Counted from the first letter of the stretch, positions 1 through 12,760 are shown. The stretch: DNA of 64,000 bases from Himantopus leucocephalus (GCA_003993805.1 RSEF01000004.1:77030533-77094532), one strand, 5' to 3'. The notes: a model not told the origin generated them from the sequence alone. Translations and numbers: made by a program.

Positions 1-75
1 GTATTGATACTGAGGATTGCCCTGACCAAGGTGCAAGACCTTGCATTTGCCTTTATTGAACTTTACATGGGCATT
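1..75 (-). mobile_element. CR1 LINE fragment, ORF2 C-terminal region, cut by window edge
   Basis: Read on the minus strand this matches the CR1 segment after the reverse transcriptase palm that encodes the 'L(M)xFNKAKxxVLHLG' stretch. The opening 'gtattgata' and the following 'ccaaggtgcaagaccttgc' line up with the complement of 41106-41190 in the larger CR1 copy of this window. Similarity fades near base 75. The element presumably continues left of the window. It is diverged and non-functional. Confidence 0.7.
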
Positions 76-549
76 GGGCAGAGTCCTACTACATCCGTAA
101 ATGGTTTTGCAAGGACTTTGCGAAGACACGTCATGAGACAATTCCTTATACACACTTGCACCAACAATGAACCTGTGAGCATCAACATCAGGCACCTTAA
201 CTGGTGTTGATTTCTTCCCCCAGAGCCAGTTCTGTTTACCAAAAAGGGCTCCTAAGCACTCATATTCCATGATTATTACAAGAAAATACTGCAGGATTTC
301 TTACCTCATGAGCAAACTTCACTGCCTTGTATGGAATCATTGTCTCTCTCCTTCTGTAGTTGTCCTTCTTGCCCTCCATGCCAGATCATTCCTTGGTCAC
401 AAATTACTGCTTCTGAGCAGTTACAATGTGAATTTTCTCTTCAATTCCTGAGAATACATACAGCTACCCTGAAAACACATGAAACTATTTCTTAACTAGG
501 TCATTCCTAAAAGAATTAAACGTAACATTAAAAACACTTTCACACACAT

Positions 550-635
550 ATTAAAAAAAAACAAAACAAAACAAAACAAAAAAAACACAACCAAAAACCC
601 CAAAACAAACCAAAACAAAACCCCCAAACCAGTGC
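550..635. repeat. A/C-rich low-complexity tract (CAAAA-type)
   Basis: A run of A-blocks separated by single or multiple C bases (CAAAA, then CCAAAA and CCCCAAAA units). Similar tracts occur at 17051-17082, 27640-27690, 27785-27835 and 38991-39025. The minus-strand open frame 496-801 is created by this tract and is not a gene. Confidence 0.85.
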
Positions 636-3520
636 TATTCAAAAAAAAGTTTTTTGTTGTTTTGGGGGGAAACACTAATTTACATAAATATACAATTGCT
701 AGTTTTCTCTGGAACTCTAAACAGTAGAACTTTAAATTGTCTGGTTTAATCTCAAGTTTTCCTTCAAAACTGAGCTCAAAATGAAAAACCATTTTCCACA
801 TCTTGGGTTTTTTTTTGTTTTTTTTTTATTTAAGAATTTTTTCTTCCTGTTTTGATAAAAATGAGACTTTTTAATATCTGTCCATGAAAAGTTATAGAAG
901 AGAGAATGTTGAAACTCTGTATTTCACATTTTAAATATAAAACATAATCAGGTGAGACAGCACATAGGTAACTGGTACAACTTAGTAGACCAATCTGTAG
1001 TTGGTGAGGTCTTACATAGCCTTCAAAATGGGTACATTTGAAGAAGACTCGTCAGAATAAAAGACAAATGGCAATGAAGAATTGATTAGAAAGATAAGTT
1101 TATCCCCCTAAAATAATTTTCTAAAAATAAGATGTCCCCTAAAGTCTATGGTAAAAGGAGGGAAACACATTTCCAGAATATGATTCATCTAATAGTTTTA
1201 GATATCTGTTTCAGATTAACATAAATCACTTTTATAAATTTCAATTTCTCTGTATTGATTACAAGGGAAATCTTTGCTGACTAGCTCGGTCTTCAATGTT
1301 TATTATTTCAAGCTCAAACTCAGTTCTAAATCATCAGTCTGAGACTTGAACAGAGGAGTCCCAGTCTAGTGGGTACCCTAACATTTGATTATTCAGTGGT
1401 AACCTTTCTTTTTCACATGCCATTTCACCGTAGAGCTGAGAAAAATCTAGCTGGTGTGATCGCTGTGATCAATACATTCTCATGAAGATTTAAGCACATT
1501 GATGCTTACTGAAAAATTCCTCGTCTGTTCTAACCACAGTCCCCATTATTAACTGCTGCATGAAAAGTGGAAGCTCAGTTCACTCAGCTAATCCTCTGAA
1601 CCTGTGTTCTCAGCCAACTTTTCATTTTTTTAATTAATTCAAACTCTCTTAGGCTTGGAGAAGAACTCACGATATGTACCTAATACGAAGCATGTTTCTG
1701 TACAAAAACATAAAGCCATGGAGCTCTTCTTTTTCTTTGATGTACCAGGAGAGAGATTCCTAATTTTTTCTCATCTGTGACAAGATTTAATGAGTAGGAT
1801 TAGAAAATAACGAATCAATAATTCAGTTAGAACAAAAAAAATCATTGTTTATTTCTTCTTCATTCTGACTTCATCTCTTCAAAATAGTTCCTGTTATAAC
1901 ACTCAGACTGACCAATGTGGAGCAGGGTAGTTCAGCACCTTCTGCACGATATGCTAAGAAAATAAGTAGACATATGTCACTGTAACCTGTTGTGGGGTAT
2001 TTTTTTGCTCAGGTTTTATTTTTTTGGTTTCGCTTATTTGTTCAGTTAAACAAGACTTAAGAATGAGCTATAACTGTCTAGGTGCTTGTAACTACATGTT
2101 AGTTTTACACACTTCCCCTCCTCCTCCTCACATGAAGAACTTCTGTACCTGAGCAATTTCTGTTTTACAGGGGTCTCCCAAGCAGCTGAAAGAAAGCAGG
2201 TTAGCTGCTGAATACTGCAGGAGGTAAATAACTGAAGTTCATATGAAGCCTAGTTTTAGTTCTACTGTTCACAGAATGACAAGTTTTAAGACTGAAATTC
2301 AAAAGATTTATTATTGCTTCTTTACTCATTTTTGAATTGCAATGATAGAAAGAAGCTTACAATTGTTTGGTCTTTTTAACTTCATTTACCAAAAAAAATA
2401 AAAAAGCCAATTAGAAGAAAATATTATTTCTCTACAATGCCTAATAATCAACTGCGCACTTATCAATTTTTAAGGAAAAGGAATGAGTTTGTTTGTTTAT
2501 TCCACTAAAGCTAGCTTTTATAAAGTCTACCTCTGCTTTGTTTGTTCCCTGCCTCTCTACTACTGTGAATTTTTTTACTAATTCCAAATAGAGTTAGAGA
2601 TAGGAGTTTTACATAGTCCTACAACTCCTTGAAATTTGGTGGCTTGTAGAAAATAACAGTACAAATGAGCATCTCAAATAAAAAATCCTGTAGATACAAT
2701 GAATTGTCTTTCATAGTTTGGTAGGAGCTAAGGGCATGGTACAGAAGAGATTACAGCTGGCCAGCCATTACAAGCAAAACTGAGTAAGTGGCAGCCAGCT
2801 GAGCACATACTATAGGAAATATATACCTGGGAGACAAGCTTACATAGCTCACTACTCAATGAACAATTTCTTTCTTTGTTTTTTAGGTCTTGTTGTTGTT
2901 GTTTGGTTGGTTTGGTTTTGGTTCTTTTGTCATCTATTTCAAAGACTGTATCATTTGACTAAGCTCAGATAAAGATCTACAACATTGTAAAACTCATTTA
3001 AATCCTATCCTGAAGCAGTTAGAGCATTACTGAAACATTGGGTTTAAGTGGATTGGTACATTTCTTAGGAAGCCTTTGCAGATTTGAATGGGGGGATTCC
3101 TCTTCTTGCATGCAACTATCTAAACTTCAGTGAGGTTTTTTTTATAGAAACAGACATTTTATGAGCCAGAAAAGATTACAGGATCAATTTCATTTTAGGT
3201 AATGACATCTAAAACCTTACAGATCATGTGAATACATCCAAATTCTGTGACCAAATCTGAATGTATAGGATTTTCTCACTGAAGTAAACAAGGATTTGTA
3301 AGTATTACAATGGTCTCATAAGCAAACATTGCAGTCACTATGATCAAAAGTTGCAGGATCAAGTTTAAACATTTAATTTTGTCAACTGTTTTTCTAAGCA
3401 TTTTGCTGTCCCCCAAATATGAGACATTCATTTGCTGTTCAGCAGCTAAGCGGTGTTGATCTTTACATGTCTTGCTTGAATGCACATTTTTGTCTCCATC
3501 ATCTTTCAATATAGAACAGG

Positions 3521-3558
3521 TTAAAATACTAATTTTCTGTTAAAATACTAATTTTCTG
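3521..3558. repeat. Perfect 19-bp tandem duplication
   Basis: The unit ttaaaatactaattttctg occurs twice with no spacer (3521-3539 and 3540-3558). No base differs between the copies, so it is a recent slippage or duplication event, or an assembly stutter. Confidence 0.95.
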
Positions 3559-4812
3559 TACACATGTTATCTTATGGTAGCTTTATTTTAATCATATTAG
3601 CTATTTCCCCAAAACTAACTATTTCTTTCAAGTATCGTGTGCATGGAAAGATTCATAATACCTTCAAAATATATCTGATTTTATGCATTATATGTACCTA
3701 CCTTGGAGTGCAAATCTCTTTAAATACAATTTTATGTAGATTTAGAAAAGTTGGGGACAATAAGTAGTCTCCTTTTAAGAGAAACCACTTCAGCAAAACA
3801 TTGCACGCGTAGTATTACTGTACGTATTCAAGTAGTGGATTATTCAATTTATTCCCAATATTTGCTCAGTATAGTACACTCAATAATATTTCTATATTAT
3901 TCAAAATTTAAAAAATTTGAACACTAAATTTTCTTTACTCACAAGAATATTTTTATTTGTACATGTACCTGCTTATGGTGTTGTATGTTCCATGTTCTTG
4001 CTCTTTGGTGTTTCTTATAACAGCTTAATGCAAAATCTTTTAAATTACTATTGATAATTCAGTCACAATACATCTCTCAAAAGCCATTTTATAATTCAGC
4101 TGGGTAATTAGCTTTATTTCCTGAGTTGCCACGTTGATATGAAACCCAAGACAGTGAAGCTATGGAGGTGAATAAGCCAAAGTTCTTCCACTTGCTATCT
4201 CAATTTATACAAAAAGATCTCATGTCACAACTAAATCTTTTATTCTTCACTTGACTATACATTTCCATGAGCTAAAACACATGAAGTATCTAAACTGTCT
4301 GACCTGTTCAGAAGCAGGGAAACCTCAACTTTTTTCATAAAATCAGTACAAGACAAACAAAGAATGCTCACAAGACTAACCTCTACATATCTGGTATCTT
4401 ATTACTGTCTGAGTGATTGTGCCTTTTGCAGTGAGAATTTTAGTAGGTAGATACAGGTCTTTGATCTGCCATACATACAGCCTTCTTCATTCATCATGCA
4501 AAATAATACTTTTTTCTCCGACTTGTTCCTTCAGGTCATTAAAAAACTAAACCAAACTCATCACTAGGCTTTAGGCACATATCTTTGATTTTAAAATGAA
4601 CAGAGTTAAACTGTGAGGGCTGCTTGTATGCTTTAATTATTTTTTTTTCCTGAACAGTGTTTTGTCTTTTAAATTTTTTATTGTAAACCACATATAAAAT
4701 ATTACAATTATCTGTGTACACATAATATCTAATAATGTAATTTTTTAAATTTAATGTGATAAGTATTTAAAATAATTCATATCTTGGATTAATAATTAAT
4801 TTTTCAAATTGT

Positions 4813-5153
4813 AATGGCCTATATTATACCTTGACAATTTCATATTTTGCCTTAAGAAAACTTAGAACAGATGTGTAAAAATGGCTTACACTAATCAAAT
4901 TTCATTAAATTTGCTTTCAGGTAGGAGACAAACGTCCCACTCCTCCCACTAGAGGATTTCATCAGGGCACAAAAACTAAAGCCTACTTCATTTTTGTCTA
5001 GCTACAGCTTTTTAAGAAAAACAAGAATATATAGATAGAGCTGTATCTATCTAATGGCCTATAATTATACATTTACAATTTCATACTGTGCCTTAAGAAA
5101 CCTCATAACAGAACAGATGTGTAAAAATGGCTTACGCTAATAAAATTTAATTT
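4813..5153 (+). repeat. Local direct duplication of a ~100-bp module (copies 4813-4912 and 5053-5153)
   Basis: Both copies begin 'aatggcctata', pass through 'acaatttcat' and 'ccttaagaaa', and continue into 'cagatgtgtaaaaatggctt'. They differ by scattered substitutions and short indels, so the duplication is not recent. Between them lies the first copy of a second module (4912-5048) that recurs 2.1 kb downstream. Confidence 0.85.
4912..5048 (+). repeat. Dispersed direct repeat, copy 1 (partner 7002-7125)
   Basis: Shares with 7002-7125 a start at 'ctttcaggtag', the pyrimidine block 'ctcccactagagg', then 'gcacaaaaactaaagcctac' and a long match through 'agaaaaacaagaatatatag'. Copy 1 carries about 10 extra bases after 'ctagagg'. 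The family is not recognised; it may be part of an old LTR or transposon. Confidence 0.85.
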
Positions 5154-5554
5154 GAATAGCAAGCTGGCAAATAATACATTCCAGGCATGCAGACGCATTA
5201 AAAAACTTGCTTTAAAGCTGACTGATTAGTATCATTTTCAAGTAGTGAAATATTAGAATTGCTGATCTTCAAGTAAGAACTCAAATACCCTTCTTCATTA
5301 ATTCATGGTTGAGCATTGCAATGTTTATCTAGAGATGCCCAAAACCACCAAAGTTTGTTTTCAACAGAAAGTATATCTGAAATGTTTAATCTGTGAGAAA
5401 TAAACATTAATGAGGTCTGTAACAGGTACAACTCTTTTCCCTTACTTTGAATTTTATTCCAATTAAGCATGAAAAATGTTAGCCTCTGCTTTAAATCTTA
5501 CTGAAGGTCCATAAAGCCTAGAAAATAATATAAACATAAATATCTCTGTGTATG

Positions 5555-5602
5555 CAACCATATATATATCAGTACAGATACACATATATATGTATATATG
5601 TC
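5555..5602. repeat. TA-rich microsatellite
   Basis: Imperfect (TA)n and (TATG)n tract with interspersed ACA units. Low complexity only. Confidence 0.8.
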
Positions 5603-7001
5603 TAAGAAACCTACTGGATACCAGAAACATGATCCTGTAGGTATTAGCTCACTGACTTTTTCATGGTTGTGGAGACAGGTTTGAAAGCAGAAACTTTCAA
5701 ATAGGTTAATGAATATTAAAGAAGAACTGGATGCAACATGAAACGAATGCCTATCTCCATAGCATACACACTCTCAAGGTTTCAGTATATAACATATACT
5801 ACATCAGCATTGATTCACTTACTATTAACTTACTATATCTAAATGTTTCTTGGGACTTGTATAACTGTTTCCTACTCTTGCAAGGATTGTCCTAGGATGA
5901 GATTCAGTTTATAGATAATTACCTAAATGTAGATATCTACACATAGCCTGGATGTTTGCTACATATCAAATTTCCCACTGAAGTTCATGGAAACTCATAT
6001 AAGATGTCTAAACTTTTGTGTCTAGTATAATTTGAAATGCCCTCAGATACACAGAACATCTGAACAGGTCTGAAAGTTATAACAGCACCAACAGCATATT
6101 CACATTTTAGAACAGCAGCTAGACAGCAAGAAGAGATACCTTAGGGCATCTCAAACCGCAACAAGAGCTGTGGAATTTAAATAATTGGTGTGATATAGAG
6201 GAGACATTTGAGATTGTCCTGTAGTTAACAGTTGTGGTGTACCTGGTATCACACTTCATCATGAATTGTTTGGATGTTCAAGGAACTCCCTGGCTAGTCA
6301 TCTGCATAGATGAGAAAATGGACCAACCAGAAACAAAGTGATTGACTGAACTCCCAGCTGCCCTCACAACATAGTAGTTGACTCATTGGCACAGGTGTTC
6401 TGTGAATGTCAGTTTCATAGAATCCCAATGATTCTCCTCCAGGAAGATCCTGATGTGCCTTTAGCAATTGATGGGTAATGTTTGTATGCTTAAATGTGTT
6501 AACATGGAAAATCTGACCACCCCAAATACTATCCCACATAGTTTCTGCTGCAGAATTGGCCAAACCGTGCATTGATAAAACATCTAAGTAGTGAGCATAA
6601 ACTGTTTCTGAAGATTCAGAAATGGTCACACAGAACAGACTTTTGCAAATAGTTATGGTGAGTCACGGAGGTTTTGTGGTAGTTTTAAGATAATAACAAT
6701 GGATCATGCAGATTCTTGGTCACACAGGATCGTGGACCAGCTGGATGTAAGGATTCATTAGAACCAGTTTGAGAAGTCTCACCTGAGCTAGCTGAAAACA
6801 TCTTCACAGAGACCTTTGCAGTGAAGACTCCTGTCACCATCTGGACATCCACAGACATTTGTTGGAATGTTGTTGGAAATTCAAGAGCTGAATTTCCCCT
6901 CAATGACCCTATATGCTATTTCAACCCTACAGTCTACATTTCCCTTTCCCATTGCATTCTCTATTCCAGAAAACTTCCTTAGCTTCACATTCCCAGTTAG
7001 T

Positions 7002-7125
7002 TTCTTTCAGGTAGCAGTGAAACCTCCCACCCCTCCCACTAGAGGGCACAAAAACTAAAGCCTACTTCACTTTTGTCTAGCTACAGCTTTGTAAGAAAAA
7101 CAAGAATATATAGATACAGCTGTAT
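7002..7125 (+). repeat. Dispersed direct repeat, copy 2 (partner 4912-5048)
   Basis: Second copy of the module described at 4912-5048, same orientation, offset by about 2.08 kb. It lacks the ~10-bp insertion seen in copy 1. Confidence 0.85.
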
Positions 7126-8607
7126 GTTTATATAATTCTGTGCCTCTCTCTGCACCTGTATATCTATGTATGTTTTTATGTAGATTTATAAAAATGTATA
7201 TTGCCTTGAATATATATTGGTGCGTGTATATATAAAACCCACACATTCTATACTTTTTTTGGTCATTTCCAATAACCTACCAAGTTATTCCAGGTACTAT
7301 TTATGTGTATGGTAACACCTCTAATAGTTGATTTTTCAGTAAGACTACAGAAGTCTCAGGCAGAATATGAGTACTTCTGAAGAAAAGATAGCCAAAGGAA
7401 AAGTTTGAACACTGTTTGAGCATGACATATTTTCTACTTCCTAGATCAGATCTGAACCATTCCAACTATGTCCATAGTATAAATCTGCCATTAAGGTTAC
7501 TAACCAAAATAATGGGAATGAAAGTCAATCTGTACCACCTTAGATTTCAGAGACAGGGACTTGTCCCTGGTTTGTTTTTTATTTATCATAATAGACAAAG
7601 CCAGACTGTATGGTTCCCCCTGGACTTCAGGAGCATGTCAGACTACATACATTTTTGGCACAGAAACCAGCTATTCAGCAACTGCCAAATCAGCTGTGGC
7701 TCTGCAATAGATCTCATGGGATATAAAAAAAAAATTAAGTAAGCAAGGAAACAGATGCTCCTTGTACAGGTGAGAGAGTATGTTGTTTTTCTCCATCTGT
7801 CCAAAATTTTATAGTGTTAAGGTTTCATCACTGAAGTTTAAACTCATATACATGTATACACATTTACACATATATACCCATTTATATTTAATTTGCCTCT
7901 TGAACATGTTTTCTTCTCCCAGTTTGCTATGAACTGGTAGTACAAGTACTCATACACCAAAGAAAAAAAAAAATTATCTAGAGAAGTTTCACTATTGATC
8001 AGTTTGTGCTATTGAAGGGGTTTTTTTCTGCTGGTGGGTTATTTTTTGGTTGATGTTTGGTTGGTTTGTTTGTTTTCCCCCCACTATATTGGTCCTTTAG
8101 CTTACAGTCAAACTACATAGGTGACACATTTTGCTCATTGCATATTCTTCTCCCCCAACAGTAGCATTTCAGCTTCCTCTACATGCCTTTTTTCTGCTTT
8201 AGTTGGTGGCATGTATGCTTTATTTCTGTCAGCATTTTCTCCTTAATTATGCCTTCTTAGATCAAACACAGACATCTGTGCAGTCTTAAGCATTATGTGA
8301 AGAATTATTTCTGGCATAGATTCCCTTATGCATAGCTTAAAAGTAAGAACTATTATACTACCAGCATTCTATACTAGAGTAATTCTGATCAACTCTCACT
8401 GCAGTTATAAACTCTGTAAATGTTGGAGAGAAAATGGCTATTATACAAAGATTTGAAAGACAACAGCTGTGGACAAGCTGTACAGCTGGCACATTTTAGC
8501 TCGTCATAGCTGTAGAATGCAACTGACAAGTGTAGTTCATTCCCAGCTCTTGATTGCTTTCCTTAAAAACACAATTACACACTACAAGTTAGTTTTCTGT
8601 CTTTTGG

Positions 8608-8676
8608 ATAAAAGAAAGGGAAAGAGAAAAGAGAAGGAGAAATAGAGAAAGGAGGGAGGGAGGAAGGAAGGAAGGA
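8608..8676. repeat. Purine-rich GAAA/GGAA microsatellite
   Basis: Almost pure purine on the plus strand: imperfect GAAA and GAGA units followed by (GGGA)n and (GGAA)n. Confidence 0.9.
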
Positions 8677-9451
8677 TCTGCCTTTACATCAGAAGGAGGG
8701 ACGGAGAAGTGAAATATTAAGTAAAGAGTTTTCAAATATTTAATGGTTTACTTAGGAGGCAGCGATTGATTTGAGTGGAAAAATCTGCTGCTCCATCAAA
8801 ACAAAGTGCCATATTGTGCTCAAAGACATTTTATGCCATGAGTACTAGTAATGTAATCCCCCTACCCCTAACTAAGGACAGATAAAAATTAAATCTTTAA
8901 AGTTTTCATACAAAAACTTCTGTAAAGACATTCACTAAGCACATTTAAAGCAAAATAGATAGCTTGAAATAAAATATACTGATAATTTAAGCAATGGTTG
9001 ACTCAACAAACTGATACAGTCAATTTAAGTATTTTTTTTTTTACATTAGCTACATTAATTTTTAATGTCCGGAAACATTTTGGGGAGAAAATATCCTTAT
9101 GATTAATAAAAAGTGAGCTGTAATTAAAGCAGATACCATTACACAAAGACATACTACTTTAAAGTCAGAAATATGGTTCAACGCTAGATTACACATATGT
9201 ACAATTCAGTTTCTGAAGTTGGGTGTTTGCCTGCAAGCTGGGTGTCAAAAGTTCCCACTGTAGTTAATGAAATCTAGAAGGCTATTCAGTTCACCTTCAA
9301 AGTATTTACCTGTGTTTGGTCAGCTGAAAAATTGCCCCAAATCTACTAAATATACTTACAAAATCTTCACTAGCTATAGTGGGATTTAGACATCTAGCAC
9401 ACCTCTAAATAACCATGGTGGAAGCTAGTTGCCTACTGTCCTAGTTTGAGG

Positions 9452-9501
9452 TAGAGCATCTGTCATTTGTTTCAGTGGCCAGTCCATCCCAAATCACGAC
9501 A
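9452..9501 (-). mobile_element. LTR fragment (5' end of an avian ERV LTR, minus strand)
   Basis: The complement starts 'TGTCGTGATTTGGGATGGAC' and continues through 'TGGCCACT' to 'GACAGATGCTC'. It aligns with the LTR start at 57989 read leftwards (TGTCATGGTTTGGGCTGGA...). Only about 50 bp remain. The preceding 'tgtcctagtttgag' at 9438-9451 may be another LTR start but is too short to assign. Confidence 0.55.
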
Positions 9502-9654
9502 CCTACACGTGGTATATTTTAACAAACAGTTTTATGAGCCTTTTTGTACCCTACTTAGGTTCCAGCTGCCATTCCAGAATGGTATAGGTCTCCCACAAAT
9601 TCTGTGTCACCTCTGCCTGTTCTTCAAAGAAGGCTCAGACACCCTGGGATATCG

Positions 9655-10099
9655 AAAGGGCAACGAAACTGGTGAGGGGTCTGGAGCACGTCTTATGATG
9701 AGTGGCTGAGGGAACTGGGGTTCTTCAGCCTGGAGAAAAGGAGGCTTAGGGGAGACCTTATCGCTCTCTACAACTATCTGAAAGGAGGTTGCAGAGAGGT
9801 GGGAGTCGACCTGTTGTGTCAAGTTACAGGTGATAGAACAAGAGGAAACAGCTTCAAGTTGCACCAAGGGAAGTTTAGATTGGATATTAGGAAGAATTTC
9901 TTTACTGAAAGGGTTATCAGGCATTGAAACATGTTACCCAGGACAGTGGTGGAGTCCCCATCCCTGGACTTATTTAAGGATTGTGTAGATATAGTGCTGA
10001 GGGACGTGGTTTAGTGCTGGGCTTGTAATGGTAGGTTAATGATTGACCTAGATGATCTTACAGGTCTTTTCCAATTGAGGAGATTCTGTGATCTAAAGC
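9655..10099 (+). mobile_element. CR1 LINE, 3' end including UTR tail
   Basis: Begins in the region encoding the last part of the CR1 reverse transcriptase ('ctggagcacgtct', then 'ctggggttcttcagcctgga') and runs through 'ttagattggatattaggaag', 'gtccccatccctggac' and 'gatgatcttacaggtctttt' to the tail 'gattctgtgatct'. Frameshifts and stops are frequent. It starts almost at the point in the CR1 consensus where the next element (10145-11070) stops, so the two pieces are in swapped order. Confidence 0.9.
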
Positions 10100-10144
10100 A
10101 GTCCACTGGAAGTTAGTCAGTAATCTTAAGGAGCCTAAAATAGG

Positions 10145-11070
10145 ACCTCTGTGCCCAGTAAGATCATTGAAAAAATCCTCCTGGAAGCTATGTCAAGGTA
10201 TGCAGATGACAGGGAGGCGATTAGAGACAGCCAATATAGCTTCACCAAGGGCAAATTGTACCTCACTTATCCGGTAGTCTTCTACAACGGAGTGACTGCA
10301 TCAGTGGAGAAGGAAAGTGCAACTCATGTCACCTACCTTGACATCTGTAAGGCCTTTGATGTGTCCCCACACAATATTGTTGCCTGTATATTGAACAGAT
10401 GTGGATTTAATGAGTGGACTATTTGACAGATGAGAAATTGGATGGATAGCCACATCCAAAGAGTTGTGGTCAATGGCTGAATGCCCAAATGGAGATCAGT
10501 AACAAGTGGTGTACTCAGGGGTCCATACTGGGACCAATACTGTTCAATATCTTTGTTGATGACATAGAGAGTGGGACTGAGTGTACCCTCAGCTAGTTTG
10601 TGGATGACACCAAGCTGGGTGGTGCAGTTTATTCACTTGAGGAAAGGGATGCCACTCAGAGGGACCTTGATGGACTTAAGGAGTGGGCCCATGTGAAACT
10701 CATTAAGTTTAACAAGGCCAAGTTCAAGGTTCTGCGCCTGGGTTGGTGCAATACCCAGTATCATGAGGATGAATGGATTAAGAAAAGCCCTGCTAAGAAG
10801 GACTTGGGGATATTGGTAGATAAAAAGCTGTATGTGAGCCAGCAACATGCACTCACAGCCCAAAAAGCTACTTGTATTCCAGGCTGCATAAAAAGCAGTG
10901 TGACCAGCAGGTCAAGGGAGGTGATTCTCCCCCTCTACTCTACTCTAATGAGACCTCACATGGAGTACTGTGTCCAGCTCTGGAGTCCTCAATACAAGAA
11001 GGACATCAACCTGTTAGAGTGGGTCCAGAGGAGGGCCACAAAAACGATCAGAAGGATGGAACACCTCTCC
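10145..11070 (+). mobile_element. CR1 LINE fragment, reverse transcriptase region of ORF2
   Basis: Translated pieces show CR1 reverse transcriptase motifs in order: 'KIIEKILLEAM', 'YLDICKAFD' (palm motif A), a VVNG...WRSVTSG-type stretch broken by stops, 'FVDDTKLGG' (motif C, both Asp codons retained at 10597-10608), then 'KKDLGILVDKKL', 'RPHMEYCVQLWSPQ' and '[11 protein letters not shown]'. In-frame stops and frameshifts (for example after 10426) make it a fossil. It ends at 'atggaacacctctcc', where a pyrimidine run and an LTR-like segment follow. There is no CR1 tail at this end. Confidence 0.92.
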
Positions 11071-11084
11071 TTTTCCCCTTCCCC

Positions 11085-11598
11085 CCCAAGTAGGGCTGAG
11101 GAAGAAGAAAGGAAGAATAAAACCACGAAAACTTGGGATTAAACATAAAACAAAAAGAAAAACCTAATAATGATTGTTTAATAAGTGACAGATAAGTGGA
11201 AGAGGGAAGAAAGCAAAACAAAGCAAGAGATGCAAAGGCAATCATTCTCCACTTCCCATGGACAGGCTGATACCCAGCCAGTTCTGGAGCAAAAGGTGGT
11301 TAACACTACTAAAAAACCCTCTTTTCCTTTCTGTTGCTGGGCACGATGTTATATGGTATGGAATAGCCCTTTGGTTAGTTCGGGTATCTGCTCAGCTGTG
11401 CCCATTAACAGCCTATTCTGCACCTCTTAAACTGTTCACCGTGTGGGCAGAGTGAGAAACAAAGAAGGTCTTGATGCTCTTCAGCAAAAGCTAGAACGTT
11501 AGTGTGTTATCAGTATTCTTTTGGTCAAAAACCTAAACCACAGCACCATATGAGCTGCTATGAAGAAAATTAACCCTACCCTAGCCAGGCCCAGTACA
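11085..11598 (+). mobile_element. ERV LTR 3' portion, plus strand
   Basis: Matches my recollection of a common avian endogenous retrovirus LTR: 'gatacccagccagttctgga', a 'ttgctgggcacgatgttata' stretch, 'gaatagccctttggttagtt', 'gtgtgttatcagtattcttt', 'ctatgaagaaaattaaccct' and a terminal 'ccagtaca'. The LTR start is missing, so this is a truncated copy abutting the CR1 piece at its left. No retroviral protein domain is visible. The short plus-strand open frames at 11185-11455 are by-products. Class (probably ERVL) is from memory. Confidence 0.7.
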
Positions 11599-12760
11599 AT
11601 ATTTTACAGTTTACTCTGCACTTTCACTATTTGGCACATAATACTAAATGCTAGTACAAAATACTAAATGAATAACTATTCCAGTAATAAACTGTTCCAC
11701 TATATTTCTCTTCTTCTGTCTTGTTTTACTGTTTTATCCCCATAAATAGTGAACAACATTTTAGGGTCATAAAAAGCAAAATATGAACTTAGTGTTGAAA
11801 TCGTATGTGGTTAGTTTACAGTCTTAATGCTCATTTTATTGGTACCTTATGTTTTTTCCTTTAATAATTTAGTAAGATAAATATTTTTTTTTACAAGACT
11901 ATAAAATGGAAAGTAGAATGATGTCTTTTTGTTAGGAGTATTGGACCACTATAATATGGTATTGAATCAAATCCACAGGCTAACACCAGAAACGAGGAAA
12001 TGACTAGGAGATTCAGGATATGATAAACATGTAACTTTTGATTTTTTATTATGCATTGTTATTTCAGAAAGAAAGATTGCTTTGTTGAAATGGCGACTTC
12101 TGGCAAAGAAAGAAGTAGTACCGCAAGAGTAATTTTAAAGAGCTGACAAACCTTAAAATTGTAAATCTTAAAAAACAGTTTAAAAAAAAAAGACAATTTC
12201 ATCAAAACACTGAAATCTGTGGGGACAGCACATTACTGAGAGTCAAAAAAATTCAGTAGAGAAAATAAAGGAGTAAGCAAAACCCTGAATATTTCAGATA
12301 TTACTAGAATGACAGCAATATGGGTAACAGGAAAGATCTGAAGTTTTAGTATATCTGATAAAAATGTACATCTGTATACACGTGAGTTTTCAGAGGGCTG
12401 TTACCTCAAAGTTTGGAATGAAATGCTAAACAAATAATTATCAAAGAAACTACAAGTTCTGGGTGAAGATGAAAGAGATAAAAACCAAGAGCAATTATAT
12501 GGGATATTTACCCCTCTTCTATCTCAGAAAGAAGTCAGATAATTTTACATGAAATAATGCATGTAGTCAGAAAATATAGTAGGAAATGGGTTGTATAAGT
12601 AAATTCTTTAAAAAGTGTTGATGTTTTTATTAGGTGGTCACAAATAAAACTGGTTGCAACTGCTTGAAATTACTGTTAAGAAACAGTTTTGGTAAAAAGG
12701 TTCAATAGGTAACAGAAGTTGTGGTTACACGGAAAGGAGTTATTCCAGCAGTGAAATAAT

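Larger units (their letters stand above)
76..9451. other. AT-rich non-coding stretch, no gene recognised
   Basis: No open frame here has a recognisable domain, splice-bounded exon structure or coding-like composition. The longest, minus-strand frames at 6294-6629 and 6685-6903, resemble nothing I know. The stretch holds low-complexity tracts, a 19-bp tandem duplication, two local duplicated modules and a degenerate dispersed repeat, listed separately. It is best read as intergenic or deep intronic DNA. Confidence 0.6.

Noticed and set aside
496..801. Hydrophobic minus-strand frame resembling a membrane segment
   Set aside because: The Phe/Val/Leu run is the reading of an A/C-rich low-complexity tract.
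6294..6903. Two adjacent minus-strand open frames (111 and 72 codons)
   Set aside because: Considered as a degenerate gene or ERV remnant, but no domain, splice site or repeat family could be recognised.
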